Assembly: GCA_013076295.1 (NCBI GenBank)
Contig: RQOL01000618.1
Coordinates: forward strand, 4,216,001-4,280,000
DNA from: Sanderia malayensis
Lineage: Eukaryota; Cnidaria; Scyphozoa; Semaeostomeae; Pelagiidae
Direction: 5' to 3'
Length of the DNA stretch: 64,000 nucleotides
This document shows, one piece after another, positions 11,974-22,639 of this stretch (positions within the stretch are counted from its first letter, which is position 1; the number at the start of each line of letters is the position of its first letter). Made by a program: the position numbers and the translations under genes. The notes under the pieces were generated by a model, which did not search any database, was not told the DNA's origin, and was given only the letters and a program-made list of their open reading frames with translations.

Positions 11974-12938
11974 ATGCTTTTAATGATGAAATTAAATTTA
12001 TCACTTTTAATCACTCTGTTTTTTTTGAAGTTTTTTCTGACACCCTGCATGACCTATGTTAGCTTGTATGCAAACTATAGCAACTGCAAACTGGAAAAGA
12101 AAGTATCACCCAGAAAGTGGGCAAAAAAACACATGAGTAAGCAAGAGCGTAAACAAGGCAGGAAATTTCAGCATAGCTCAAAACCAAACAAAGATCTTAT
12201 GTTAACATTGCTTCTTCTAGTATTTGGAGATGTCGAATTAAACCCTGGGCCAATGGGCAATTCAAGTTCTTCAAGTGTTGAATATATGTTTTGCCCCCTT
12301 TCACATGATACTAAAACCACAATCTGTTCAGTATTAGGTATCAATTCACATGACACATGTGATAATAATGACATTGTGAAAAAACTTAATAAGCCAGTTT
12401 GAGTATTTCAAATAGCTGGAGATGGGAATTGTCTTTTTCGGGCCATTTCTTATGCAATTTCAGGAAAACAAATCTTTCACAAAACTATACGAGCAAAAAT
12501 AACATTATTTATGAAACAAATAGAACCACAATTGGATGCACACATTGGGAGTAAAGTGAAATGACCTCTGACAAGGTATGGGGTACTGATATTGAAATTA
12601 TAACTGCAGCATGGTTGTTGAAGACTGATATTTATGTATTTTCAAAGAGTGGTCTTGAATTAAAATGGTGAAAATTTTCCATGAATGGTGTCAGACAATC
12701 TGATGAATACAATAAACAGTCAATATATATGGAAAATATAAGTGGTAAGCATTATAATGTTGTCTTGGATGTATCCAATGGTGCTGATGCACGATTGAAT
12801 AATGCAACTAGGTATGATGCACATGCTTGCTTGAATAAGAGATTGTCCATTTTAAATTTACAACCTGTTGATGTAAAAGGTGATGGTAATTGTTTCTTCA
12901 GAGCAGCTTCATTGTTTTGGAAACTGAAAGTTTTTTAA
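11974..12938 (+). pseudogene. Decayed 2A-peptide / OTU-like gene, probably transposon-derived
   Basis: An ORF from 11974 to 12402 starts with a hydrophobic, signal-like segment, continues with a basic stretch, then carries the 2A ribosome-skipping motif (GDVELNPGP, about 12226-12252). After an in-frame TGA at 12400 the same frame reads an OTU-type catalytic cysteine motif (GDGNCLFRAIS, about 12418-12450) to a TGA at 12562. The domain then continues in another frame from about 12561, with a third TGA at 12669. It reaches a plausible catalytic His region (KHYNVVLDV) and a second cysteine motif (KGDGNCFFRAAS) before ending at 12938. So it shows at least one frameshift and two disabling stops, and looks like two tandem OTU-like units. 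OTU domains are cysteine deubiquitinases that also occur in Helitrons and some retrotransposons, and 2A peptides occur in invertebrate non-LTR elements. The parent element is not identified. Confidence 0.75.
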
Positions 12939-13189
12939 CCTTTATGAAACAAGATCGAAAACTGAAGTCAAAATGTTTGCTTGAGTGATCTCAAAACAAA
13001 TATTTTTTGAATTTGCTGCGTTTAATCCTGAAAATTAAATCCAGGGTATTCAGTTTTGCTCAAGCTAAACTTTTAGGCTCGCAAGTTTGACTTTAATTTG
13101 ATATTACTTTCTTCACTTTCTGGATAATACAGTGAAATAAAAGCCATCTGTCGCGAGTCACCTCAAGGTTCCTTTGATATTGTTTAGCT

Positions 13190-14689
13190 ATGAATTCTTC
13201 TCAATCAACTACATCCACATCAGTGCAGCATCGTGGGTAAGTAATATGCTTTAAACTGCTATATTTATATATAACGTATCAGACGTTGATAAAATGAGAT
13301 GCAAACATAACAATTTCATGTGTTAGGCCTTGAGGTTGTGTTGTTCCAAGTAAACAAACGTGTATTTTACTTTTCATCTGTTTCTTGGAGCAAGTTTTTT
13401 AGTAGGTCTAGTTTGTTCATTTTTTCCTATCCGAGGAGCAGTAAGGTTTCTTATATATTTGGTTTTTATTCATAAGAAACTAAGCTAAAACCTCGCCAGT
13501 CAAAGGTTCTTAGTAAGAGAAAAGCAAAAGGTTGTTTTACAATTAAAGAAAAGCAAGAAGTTTCTACGCGATTTTTTTACATATTTCTGTATATGAAAAT
13601 TTCTTTGTATCCGTAGCTTAGTAGTCGATTATACTTCATATAATGTACCAAGGTAAATATTCCTTTATGTTTGTGATTGCAGTAGATATTAAGATACTGA
13701 GCACACACACTTGTGGGTTTTTAATGTTATATGAGGTGAAATGAAAAAAATAAAACTGTCTTCTGAGAATTCCGTCCATGTCAACATTACAGAGAATTCT
13801 CAGAAGACAGTTTTATTTTTTTGGCCTAATATGCTCATCTCATACAACGTAAAAGAATGAAAATAGAAAACTTGTCTTTTTGTTTTGGATTTGAGTCCCT
13901 TTGTATCTCTACTCACCAAAATATTATTCTTTGGAAATTTATGGATACATTTACTGCTACCCGAAATTAAGTACGGCACGAACATTGGTTTAGGCGAAAT
14001 AGGTGACGCATGCGCATAAAGCAAAGAGACCTTAAGTTTCTGGAGAAAGTATATTTCATTCTCGATTTCTCGAGAAAAGAGTAAACTATTTCCTCGTCAA
14101 CGTCAGACTAGAATAAACTCTTGTAGGTGAGTGATCGGACGCTTTTTCTTGCGAAAGAATACTTGGATTTGCAAGTATCAACAATTTCAGAAGAATTTCG
14201 TGATGAGCACTTGCGGGTTGTGTTGTTGGAGAAAAGACAGTTCTCGTTTCATGAAGGTTTATAACGAAGGCACTGCACCGGAAACAAGACGCCACTTAGT
14301 TGGGTTTCGCTTGATATCAGCCGATGCAAAAAGCTTTTCACACAAGACAGTCGAGTTCGTCACCTTAAAACCGTCCCTGCCGTCTGTTCCTTTTATCAAA
14401 TCGCACCAACGAAGCTTCTCAAAATTTGATTTCGGAAATGTAAAATAATTTAGGCCCATTTGATATCCATCTCAATAAAAATAGCTCTGACAGCCAAAAG
14501 TTGCACATTGACGACCCAAAAATTGCATCTTCCTCTGCAGTATGTCTGTAGTCATATCATGTGCGTTTTCGTTACTCATATTAATACTTTCTGTGAATTT
14601 TACAGCAATTTATCAGTAGAGGAAAAAGCACGATTATTGCCTTGAAACGCTGTAAAAGATGTTTGAAAAATGCGCCACTACATCTATAA
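13190..14689 (+). CDS. Small spliced gene, hypothetical 113-residue protein
   Basis: Four short exons join in phase: 13190-13236 (ATG; donor GTAAGT), 14132-14256, 14454-14539 (donor GTATGT) and 14606-14689 (TAA). They total 342 nt, exactly 114 codons. Exon 2 reads DRTLFLAKEYLDLQVSTISE, then EEFRDEHLRVVLLEKRQF, typical of a folded or helical protein; exon 3 reads PFDIHLNKNSSDSQKLHIDD. I do not recognise the family. The exon 2 acceptor is ambiguous: an AG at 14125-14126 exists, but only the AG at 14130-14131 keeps phase with exon 1. The last exon is the least certain, because another frame in it reads NLSVEEKARLLP. Intron 1 holds a dispersed repeat and a long palindrome. Confidence 0.5.
13396..13581. 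repeat. Dispersed repeat, copy 2
   Basis: Same sequence and orientation as about 4219-4391. It carries an extra stretch of about 15 bp near its end (TTGTTTTACAATTAAAG) and lies in intron 1 of the small gene at 13190-14689. Confidence 0.75.
13744..13822. repeat. Perfect 29-bp palindrome with 21-bp loop
   Basis: The arms 13744-13772 and 13794-13822 are exact reverse complements (core TAAAACTGTCTTCTGAGAAT). Pairing appears to extend imperfectly outward (TATGAGGTGAAAT against ATGAGATGAGCAT). It lies in an intron. Confidence 0.9.
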
Positions 14690-15547
14690 CCTCGATTTCG
14701 TGCAGAGATTCAAGGTGTGAAAACATCGTGAAAGGGGTCTATTGAAATCTTGATTGCTAAATTTTATTTGATTTGGTTCTATATAGTGAGAGTTCGCTTT
14801 TTTCATAATGTGTTTGGGGCCTCCCAGATTTAATAGTCATTCAAATGATTGATATTCATAGGCCACCATGTGGTAGAGGTAGCTTTCTAAATGCTATGCT
14901 TGATATCTGTATCATTGACGCCTCCACTTTGCCTCAATTATCGCAATAAAACTTTGAAAAGCGGCTTATCTCCCCTTGTAAATTCCCAACTAGGTGAGGT
15001 GCGTCGAGCATCATTTTTGTTTTTATGCCCAAAGTAAATTGATACCTTCAGTAAAAAAAGAAAATAAAAATTTGAAAATAAAATTTTTCAACTTAGCTGT
15101 TGTCCCATTCTGTATATTTTCTCATGTGCGACAATTCAAGACAGGGCGAAGAGAGATTGGTGCGCAAATGTACGTACGCGGGAATTTCAATACTCCGGGA
15201 AATTTAATACACTTAAAGTATTTATTGATTTTAAAATTCTTACAGAGATGTTACCCAATTCCTTCTCGATGGGTGTACACAGGCTGCCTATACACGATTT
15301 TGGATGTCTTATTTCTTTTCTTCGTGATTTCTTTGGAATGTCGGATGGTTTTGTAACTTTGTCCCCTTTAAAATTATGATCCCACATTTCCTTTATAAAT
15401 GCTATTAAATGAATATAATATACAATGATCAATGATCTTGAATTTAATGCCTTTTCCAGCAGGTTTCAAAGACAAATTCCTCCTCCACATAAATTAAAAA
15501 ACGTCACACTGCTAACTGAGGAAGTTAGTACTGAACACCATCATATA
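14690..15547. other. Intergenic, nothing supported
   Basis: AT-rich DNA between the small gene and a MITE. The open frames here (for example 14994-15356 plus and 15187-15432 minus) overlap on opposite strands, lack splice structure and show no domain. Confidence 0.45.
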
Positions 15548-15959
15548 CACGCATTTTTTTTTATAAGGAACCGTTTATAAGGAACCTACATGTAGAAGGT
15601 CAAAAAACTTAAGGAACTTTTGCTACTAAAAGCCAAATCACTAAGGAACTTTTTAATTTTGAATATATTTATATTTCCGCACAATTTACAATTAGGAAGC
15701 CGGTTCCATTGATTTTCAATACTTTTACATTATATGAAGCTTCTTCGTGTTTTTACCTGTTATCTTTTCACAAGTTTATAGCAAAACGTTGAATTTAAAT
15801 GCTTTTCTTGCGTTTGTACTAATTATGTCTACTAAATGGGAACTTAAAATTAAGGAACTATTAAGGAACTTTTAGAACTACAAAGTGGTCAAAAGAGGTC
15901 TCAAAATAAGGAACTTAAAGAACTAGGCCCGAGCTAGGTTCCTTATAAAAAAAAGCGTG
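15548..15959. mobile_element. TA-flanked MITE, 412 bp
   Basis: Flanked by TA at 15546-15547 and 15960-15961. The left end CACGCATTTTTTTTTATAAG pairs with the right end ...CCTTATAAAAAAAAGCGTG. The interior repeats the word AAGGAACTT many times, apparently through tandem growth of a TIR-derived motif. It has no coding capacity. Confidence 0.85.
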
Positions 15960-16090
15960 TACCATTTCTTCTACTGTCTTCATTAATGTTGATCGCATTA
16001 ACTCGCCCCTTGCAATAATCATTTGCCTACCTTTAGCAGCATCATCGTGAAGTGACATATCTTGAATGAAATATCTCAAGCATCAAGAAA

Positions 16091-17933
16091 ATGAAATATC
16101 TTGAATGTGACTCCGTTGAAAAAATGAAAATAGCCGCTGAGTTATTACATGAAAAGGTAAGGTTTTATATGCGTTTTACTGCAAATGACGAGACCTTTGC
16201 TATGAAAATATAAATAGTTGGTTTTTTAATTTTTATTATTGATATTTTCAGGCAATATCGGAGCCGGTACTTAGTTCTTCAGTTGCTAAGATATGCGATG
16301 AAATTGCAAAAATGGTATGGCAATAATATGTTTTAATTACCAATGTGAAATTGGTTGGTTGTTTATAGTTACCAATGTGAACTTGGTTGGTTGTTTATAG
16401 TTAGCAAATACATTATCGAGCCGAGAAAACCCGCACGTAGGAACTTCCATTTATGAAGAACGGAAAGCTTGAAATTTTACACTTGGAGCCTAATTAATAA
16501 AAGCCTTTTTAGCTTGTTGTATTCAAGGGTAAGCTCGAGTTAAAATGTGGCAGGATAATAATTGCAAAGATAAATGTATTGCTTATGATACGTACCGACT
16601 ACTTTGGGACTTGGGGGCTTGGTGGCCCCCTCTGGGAAACGCTACAGGTGGCTTAGTCCTCATGATGGTATGCACGGTTTAGAAAAAAGTGGCACTTTTT
16701 CCATTTTCAAGTCTTAGCCCCCCCTGGGAAAATGAGTGGAATGAGTGAAACTATGAATAAACGCGTTTTTTGTGTTAAAAATATTTCATGATATGCATAT
16801 TGTTTATCGTTTAGGAAAGAATGGATCAATATTTTGACCAAATTAATAAAGTCATACATCAGAAAAAGGTTAGCTCATCCATTGCTTTCTTGTTGGAAGA
16901 CATTATAAAGTTGCGTGCACAAAACTGGGTTTCATGAAGACAGAACAAGCCTTGGTAGGTTTTTGCAGAGTTTGAATCTGTGTGTAGATTTTTTCAATAT
17001 ATAATTTATATATAATATATATCTACACATGGGGTTGACCCGTTGATTGTTATTATTACTTTCAAGGTGGTAAAGAAACTTGTGGTTTCATCCCTTTTCA
17101 TGGGAACTCGAGCTCGAGGTAGACTTCAAGCTCGGAAATATTGTAATTGTAAAATGTAGTGGCTTATTTAGCACAATTTGGTAGAGTTGATTTTTACACA
17201 GTTTAATATACTGAATATAAAATGCAACTTTTCATATAAATTACGCTTGTTGTTAACCGTTCATTGTTTCATAATTCATAAGTTGAGGAATGTCCCCGGA
17301 TCCAGACCCCCATACTCGTATAATATTTCAAATATAATCCACTGTAAATAGGCTTTTTATAATTATTTTATGTATACTATTCAAGTAAGGTTGGAGTCTC
17401 TCTGTTTCTGCCCTTCTATCGAAACAATTACAACAAGGAAACCAGGACAAGTTTGAATTTAATGAAAAGTTGCTTAAAACACGTGGGGATTTGACTAAGC
17501 TTGCATTAGTAGACCCTGGAATGAATAGTAAAATTTGGCAACAATGATGATGCATTGTTAGGATACAAAGAAAAGTAAAGCTACTGCACTGAATATATTC
17601 ACAAGATAGGCTAACTTCTGTACTCTTGAAGCTGGTTACTATAGCAAAGTAAAGGAACTCGTGCGTGATAATTATGCAAATTGGTATGTGCCGTGTCACG
17701 CCAACCATTTTCGATTTGACTTCGTCTGAAATGATGCCTGGTTTTCCTTTTTTCTAATTTATCGATGAACACCCTCCTTTATGCTTATACCACTGAATAA
17801 AATATACAAGGAACTTTTCAATATTCAATACTTATCGCTGCAACTAGCTGAGAATCAGATCATATTGAGAAAAGTAGCTGCTTCTGCAATCATGCGAAAA
17901 ATTGAAAACCCGAAAAGCACTTGCGATCCGTGA
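16091..17933 (+). CDS. Small spliced gene, hypothetical coiled-coil protein of about 87 residues
   Basis: Three consecutive exons all end in phase 0 with consensus sites: 16091-16156 (ATG; donor GTAAGG), 16252-16314 (after TATTTTCAG; donor GTATGG) and 16815-16868 (after TCGTTTAG; donor GTTAGC). An in-frame TGA lies just upstream of the ATG. The peptides (SVEKMKIAAELLHEK, SSSVAKICDEIAKM, ERMDQYFDQINKVIHQKK) have the heptad-like spacing of a short helical subunit. A fourth exon is less sure: 17853-17933 stays in phase and ends with TGA. Alternatively an AG near 17876 opens LLLQSCEKLKTRKALAIREG and splices at a GTATGT donor to a further exon near 17978-18090. AATAAA follows at 18197-18202. I do not recognise the family; a small complex subunit (Mediator, BLOC/BORC or kinetochore type) is possible but unproven. 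Confidence 0.5.
16337..16400. repeat. Tandem duplication of 32 bp
   Basis: Two adjacent copies starting TTACCAATGTGAAATTGG, differing at one position, lie in intron 2 of the small coiled-coil gene. Confidence 0.85.
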
Positions 17934-20338
17934 AGGATGGAGGTATGTAAATTGAACGTTAATTTTATTCTTTCCAGGATTCTCATCTATACTTCAAGCA
18001 CAGGAAATACTCAGGCTCAAAAGCCGTCAAGGCTACGAATTTTTATTATCATGAGCTCCCTCGCAGAGCATAGCGATAATAATTAAGTTATGGGAAGTTA
18101 AAAGTAATTTTATGTTTAAAATATGAGAATCTTAAGAATATTGAGGCTTGGCAGAAACGCCAGTAGTCAGAATAACAGCTCGAAATTATCATGAAGAATA
18201 AAGAATTTTAACTCATACCTTCATTTAGTTTTTCTTCCTCCTTGTTTTCCATATGCAGCATCGCTTTTTCGAAATCTTCAAAATCTGTTTCGTCTTCTTC
18301 TGGCACACTTTAAGCGCGAAGGACTTCAACACAAATTGAGACAAGCACGACTAGAAGATATTGCTTAAAATCTTGTATATGAACATTGCTTTTGCTTGAA
18401 AAAAGCGCTTTGCTTTGATTTGATAAAAGGTTGCATCATCATTTCAAGGATGAAAATAAACGATGTATACATATGTTTCGAATGCAAGTAAACAGTTACA
18501 GATAACGAAGAGTGCCAAAGTTGTCTTTTTCATCTCGCTTGCTTGTTTTCCAATGCAATATGCTGAAATATGGGTTTTTTCTTGCAAACGACACCAAATA
18601 TGGTTTCGTTGACGGCAAACAAAGAAAAGATGCTCCAAAAATAGAAAAAATGTTTTTCGTATTGGTGCAAATTGATCATCATTTTCATTAGATAATTTAT
18701 TTCATTTTGGATATGCAAAAAAGGAAGCAAAATTAGAAGAGCCTATGGAGAAAATGAGCAGATTTTTTTTATTACTTTTATAAAAGTGAGCTATTTTGGT
18801 ATTTGCATTTTGAATTGATATTTGTTCCTTATTAAATAAAACCATTATCTCTAAAGCTATTCCCCTGCAATTGTGTTTTGCCCCACAAGGGCGCAGGGTG
18901 TTAGTCCCAATTGTTTTCATTTGCGTTGTCGGTATATCTTGTGACTTGCTATCATTATTGGGGCTATTACTAAAGGGGAATAACATGGGAAAGTTCGGGG
19001 GAAAACCTGGGAACGACAAAGAAATGAGAGTCTATGAAACAGTTTCAGTCTATCAAGTCTTTCTTTCAGTCTATGAGAATCTATCAACGAGAATTTGTCC
19101 CAGGTAATTTGTCCCTCATTGTAGCTACCCTACAGGGCCATGTGGTTAGAAAACAAAATAGCATTTCCAAAATGATACGAGATATCTTTCCTTCCAATGG
19201 TCGGTCTTATCAATTTCCAAAATGTTTCAATTTCTTTAGCGAACTTGACTGGGTCAGAGAATTGTCTTTCTTTTGTCAAATTATTTCATGAGTTTCAGTG
19301 TGCGAGCCAATGGCAGAGACACTGGCTTCATAATAATGTTTTTTGTTTATTGATTTTAGAATATGGAGACGTAGTTGAACACCAGAACAAATGAGTCCCC
19401 GAAAGCACTTGGAATTTGTGCGAAATAATTCGCAGAGTATAGCGCTATGTGTAAGTTTAACTAAAGATTTGCTACTACTCCTTTGTAGAATCTTCTTCAA
19501 CACAGTGGCTGAACTTTTCCTCTCCTTTTTTATAACGCTCTTTGGTCACAGACAGGACATTGAACACTTTGCGACAATTTATGTTTCAAAATCTGTAGCT
19601 ATGTTGCTTTGTGTGCGACAATCCTACCAGAATCGCATATAGCCCTATGGAGACTAAATATGTTACCTTGTCAATATGTGGACACAAAATGAGCTAATTC
19701 AAAGGAAGATCTCTTTTTCCCTTTTTTCCTACTGCAACCCCTGCCCTGGGAAACCTTTAGAGCCAAAAACGTATTAGTGTTGATTGAAACACATGTTCAA
19801 TGGATGAATTCTTTAGATGAACCATAGAACGAGGAGAAGTAGTTGTGAATACATTCTTGCACGAGTGCTCGCAAAACCTTAAAAACCCACTCGGCAAAAT
19901 GCTCTCCGGCTCCACTAGTCACTATATCACTAAATAATCACATTTCTGGGCTATTTCTATATTTGATTCTTTTAAATGCCTGGCTAATACTCAAAAAGCA
20001 TTGAAGTCATATAATGTTAAGAACATCTTACAAGTTTGAGAAAATACTCAGAACCAAAGGCCTTATCCAAACCAGTTATCAAGAGTCAAGCCCGAAACGT
20101 CGCAACAATCTTTCAAGTAACTAATTTTTATTCGCGACAATTATTTTATTGTATCAATAATAGTTACAAGCGCAACTTGGATATATTATATTGTGTCTTA
20201 TCCAAACTCAGAAACAGAAATGCTTTGTGACGTCACATTCAAAGTGTAATTAATATGACGCAACATTGGTTTTTGTAAGGCTGTGCCATTGTTGATTTAC
20301 TCAGTAAGTTGATTATTTGCATTCGAGTTTGAGCTAGA
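17934..20338. other. Intergenic, no supported gene
   Basis: It contains the probable AATAAA signal of the upstream gene (18197-18202) and a possible minus-strand exon at 18219-18307 whose partners I could not find. Several short overlapping open frames on both strands at 18444-19642 have no domain or splice support. Confidence 0.45.
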
Positions 20339-22639
20339 ATGTGTACAAACAGCGAACTTTCATCGATTAATATGGAGAGTGTGGAAGATACCCTTTCGAT
20401 AATAAATGAAATTGATAGCAAAGAGATGGATACATTGGATGTGTCTCATATATGCAGTGAGGAATCACAAACTGCATTCAAAGAAAGAATTAAAGACCTT
20501 GAAATCCAACTTGCAGAAAGTAAGTTTTAGGTATCTGTTATTTATCTAAGCAACGATATCTGTATTACTTTGATGGGTATTTGAGCAAAAAAGTGAAAAT
20601 AGTTCAAAGGAATAACATATAATAACATATAAACCATAAGACATAAACTAAATGTTTGCCATTCGCATTTGTTATGGTGGAAGAAGATTGTTACATTCGA
20701 ACGAAAACGAATTTGTTTTTTTTTTTCAGGCAAGAGAGATGCCAATAGGTATCTCAATTACTCTGGTTTGATACAAAAGCTTGCAAAAGAAAATGAGAGG
20801 CTCACAAAAATTGAGAAAATGTCTATTCGGAAAATTCGGAATTACTCGAGGAGCTGCAAGAACCTGCTACATGCAATAAAATACAATAATTGGCAATATG
20901 AACAATTGCAGATTTATGCAGCTGAGCAGGAAATAAAAATGACTGAAATGCAGCACAGTACACATGAAATGGAGGTGTACCTTGATAAATATGATCAAGA
21001 TGAGAAGCTAATTGCTGAAATGTTGGAAAATGCATGTCACAACGTTTGCAATGTGGGGAAGAAACTTGGAGTTCTACCTGGATCATGCAGTGATCAAGAG
21101 CTGGATGGCATCATGAATATGGCCCATACAATATTTTGTGCCTCTGCCAGAGTCAATCATGAAATGGAGCAAAGAGGTGTTGCCTGGCAAGGAGAGCAAA
21201 TGCAAAATAGATATTCATCTTTGGTTAATGCTGCAGAGCGATTGCCTGTTGCCATAGAGCAACAAGGAGAGGCAGAATTGTCATTGCCTATTGCCACAGA
21301 ACAACCAGTAGAGGCAGATTCGTCATTGCCTGTTGCCACAGAGCAACAAGGAGAGGCAGAATCGTCATTGCCTGTTGCCACAGAGCAGCAAGGAGAAGCA
21401 AAATCATCATTGCCTGTTGTCACGGTGCAACTAGGAGAGGCACAACCGTCATTGCTCGTTGCCACAGAGCCACAAGGAGAGTCACAACCGTCATTGCCCG
21501 TTGCCACAGAGCCCCAAGGAGAAGCAGAATCATCATTGCCTTGTGCCATAGAGCAACAAGGAGAGGCAGAATCGTCATTGCCTGTTGCCACAGAGCAACA
21601 AGGAGAAGCAGAATCATCATTGCTTGTTGTCACGGTGCAACTAGGAGAGGCACAACCGTCATTGCTCGTTGCCACAGAGCACCAAGGGGAGTCACAACCG
21701 TCATTGCTCGTTGCCATAGAGCCACAAGGGGAGGCAGAATCGTCGTTGCCTGTTGCCACAGAGCTACAAGGAGAGGCAGAATCGTCATTGCCTGTTGCCA
21801 TAGAGCAACAAGGAGAGGCACAACTGTCATTGCCTGTTGCCACAGAGCAACAAGGAGAAGCAGAATCATCATTGCCTGTTGTCACGGTGCAACTAGGAGA
21901 GGCACAACCGTCATTGTTCGTTGCCACAGAGCAACAGGGAGAAGCAGAATCATCATTGCCTGTTGTCACGGTGCAACTAGGAGAGGCACGACCGTCATTG
22001 CTCGTTGCCACAGAGCACCAAGGGGAGTCACAACCGTCATTGCTCGTTGCCATAGAGCCACAAGGGGAGGCAGAATCGTCGTTGCCTGTTGCCACAGAGC
22101 AGCAAGGAGAGGCACAACCATCATTGCTTATTGCCATAGAGCAACAAGGAGAGGCACAACTGTCATTGCCTGTTGCCACAGAGCAACAAGGAGAAGCAGA
22201 ATCATCATTGCCTGTTGCCACAGAGCAACAAGGAGGGGCAGAATCATCATTGCCTGTTGCCATAGAGCAACAAGGAGAGGCACAACTGTCATTGCCTGTT
22301 ACCACAGAGCAACAAGGAGAAGCAGAATCATCATTGCCTGTTGCCATAGAGCAACAAGGAGAGGCACAACTGTCATTGCCTGTTGCCACAAAGCAACAAG
22401 GAGAAGCAGAATCATCATTGCCTGTTGTCACGGTGCAACTAGGAGAGGCACAACCGTCATTGCTCGTTGCCACAGAGCACCAAGGGGAGTCACAACCGTC
22501 ATTGCTCGTTGCCATAGAGCCAGAAGGACAGGCAGAATCATCATTGCATACAGAAATTGAGAAGCCTAGAAAGAAAAGATCTGGATTCCTCAGGCGTTTG
22601 CTGTGTTGCAAACGGCAGGATAAGCCTGATGAGGCCTAA
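20339..22639 (+). CDS. Protein with 31 tandem 14-residue repeats and a basic di-cysteine C-terminus
   Basis: Two exons, 20339-20519 and 20730-22639, joined by a GTAAGT donor and a T-rich TTTTCAG acceptor, give 696 residues exactly. Residues 1-231 are charged and helical, with likely coiled coils (RIKDLEIQLAES, LIQKLAKENERLTKIEK). Residues 232-665 (21242-22543) are 31 consecutive units of 14 residues, consensus LPVATEQQGEAESS, encoded by a 42-bp repeat. A three-unit block (VVTVQLGEAQPS, VATEHQGESQPS, VAIEPQGEAESS) recurs three times in full, so the array grew by block duplication. The C-terminal 31 residues are basic and include RRLLCCKR, which resembles a palmitoylation or membrane-anchoring site. 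There is no signal peptide. I do not recognise the family. Repeat number is likely to vary between individuals, and an assembly may have collapsed or expanded it. Confidence 0.75.
21242..22543. repeat. Coding minisatellite, 42-bp unit, 31 copies
   Basis: The unit is a multiple of three and rarely contains stops, so frames stay open in the sense direction, in a second plus frame (21541-22560) and antisense (21157-22611, 484 codons). Only the sense frame connects to a spliced upstream exon and to non-repeat ends of normal composition. Confidence 0.92.

Noticed and set aside
14131..14448. Plus-strand 105-codon ORF
   Set aside because: The two spliced exons of the 13190-14689 gene in another frame explain the region better and have matching splice sites.
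17328..17708. Minus-strand 126-codon ORF
   Set aside because: Composition and lack of any motif or splice support suggest a chance frame.
18219..18307. Possible minus-strand exon reading VPEEDETDFEDFEKAMLHME with GT donor and AG acceptor
   Set aside because: The peptide looks coding, but no partner exon with compatible phase was found on the minus strand nearby and it overlaps the 3' end of a plus-strand gene. Left out for lack of support.
21541..22560. 339-codon second plus-strand frame of the minisatellite
   Set aside because: It consists only of repeat (ATRRGRIVIACCHR type) and has no spliced upstream exon.
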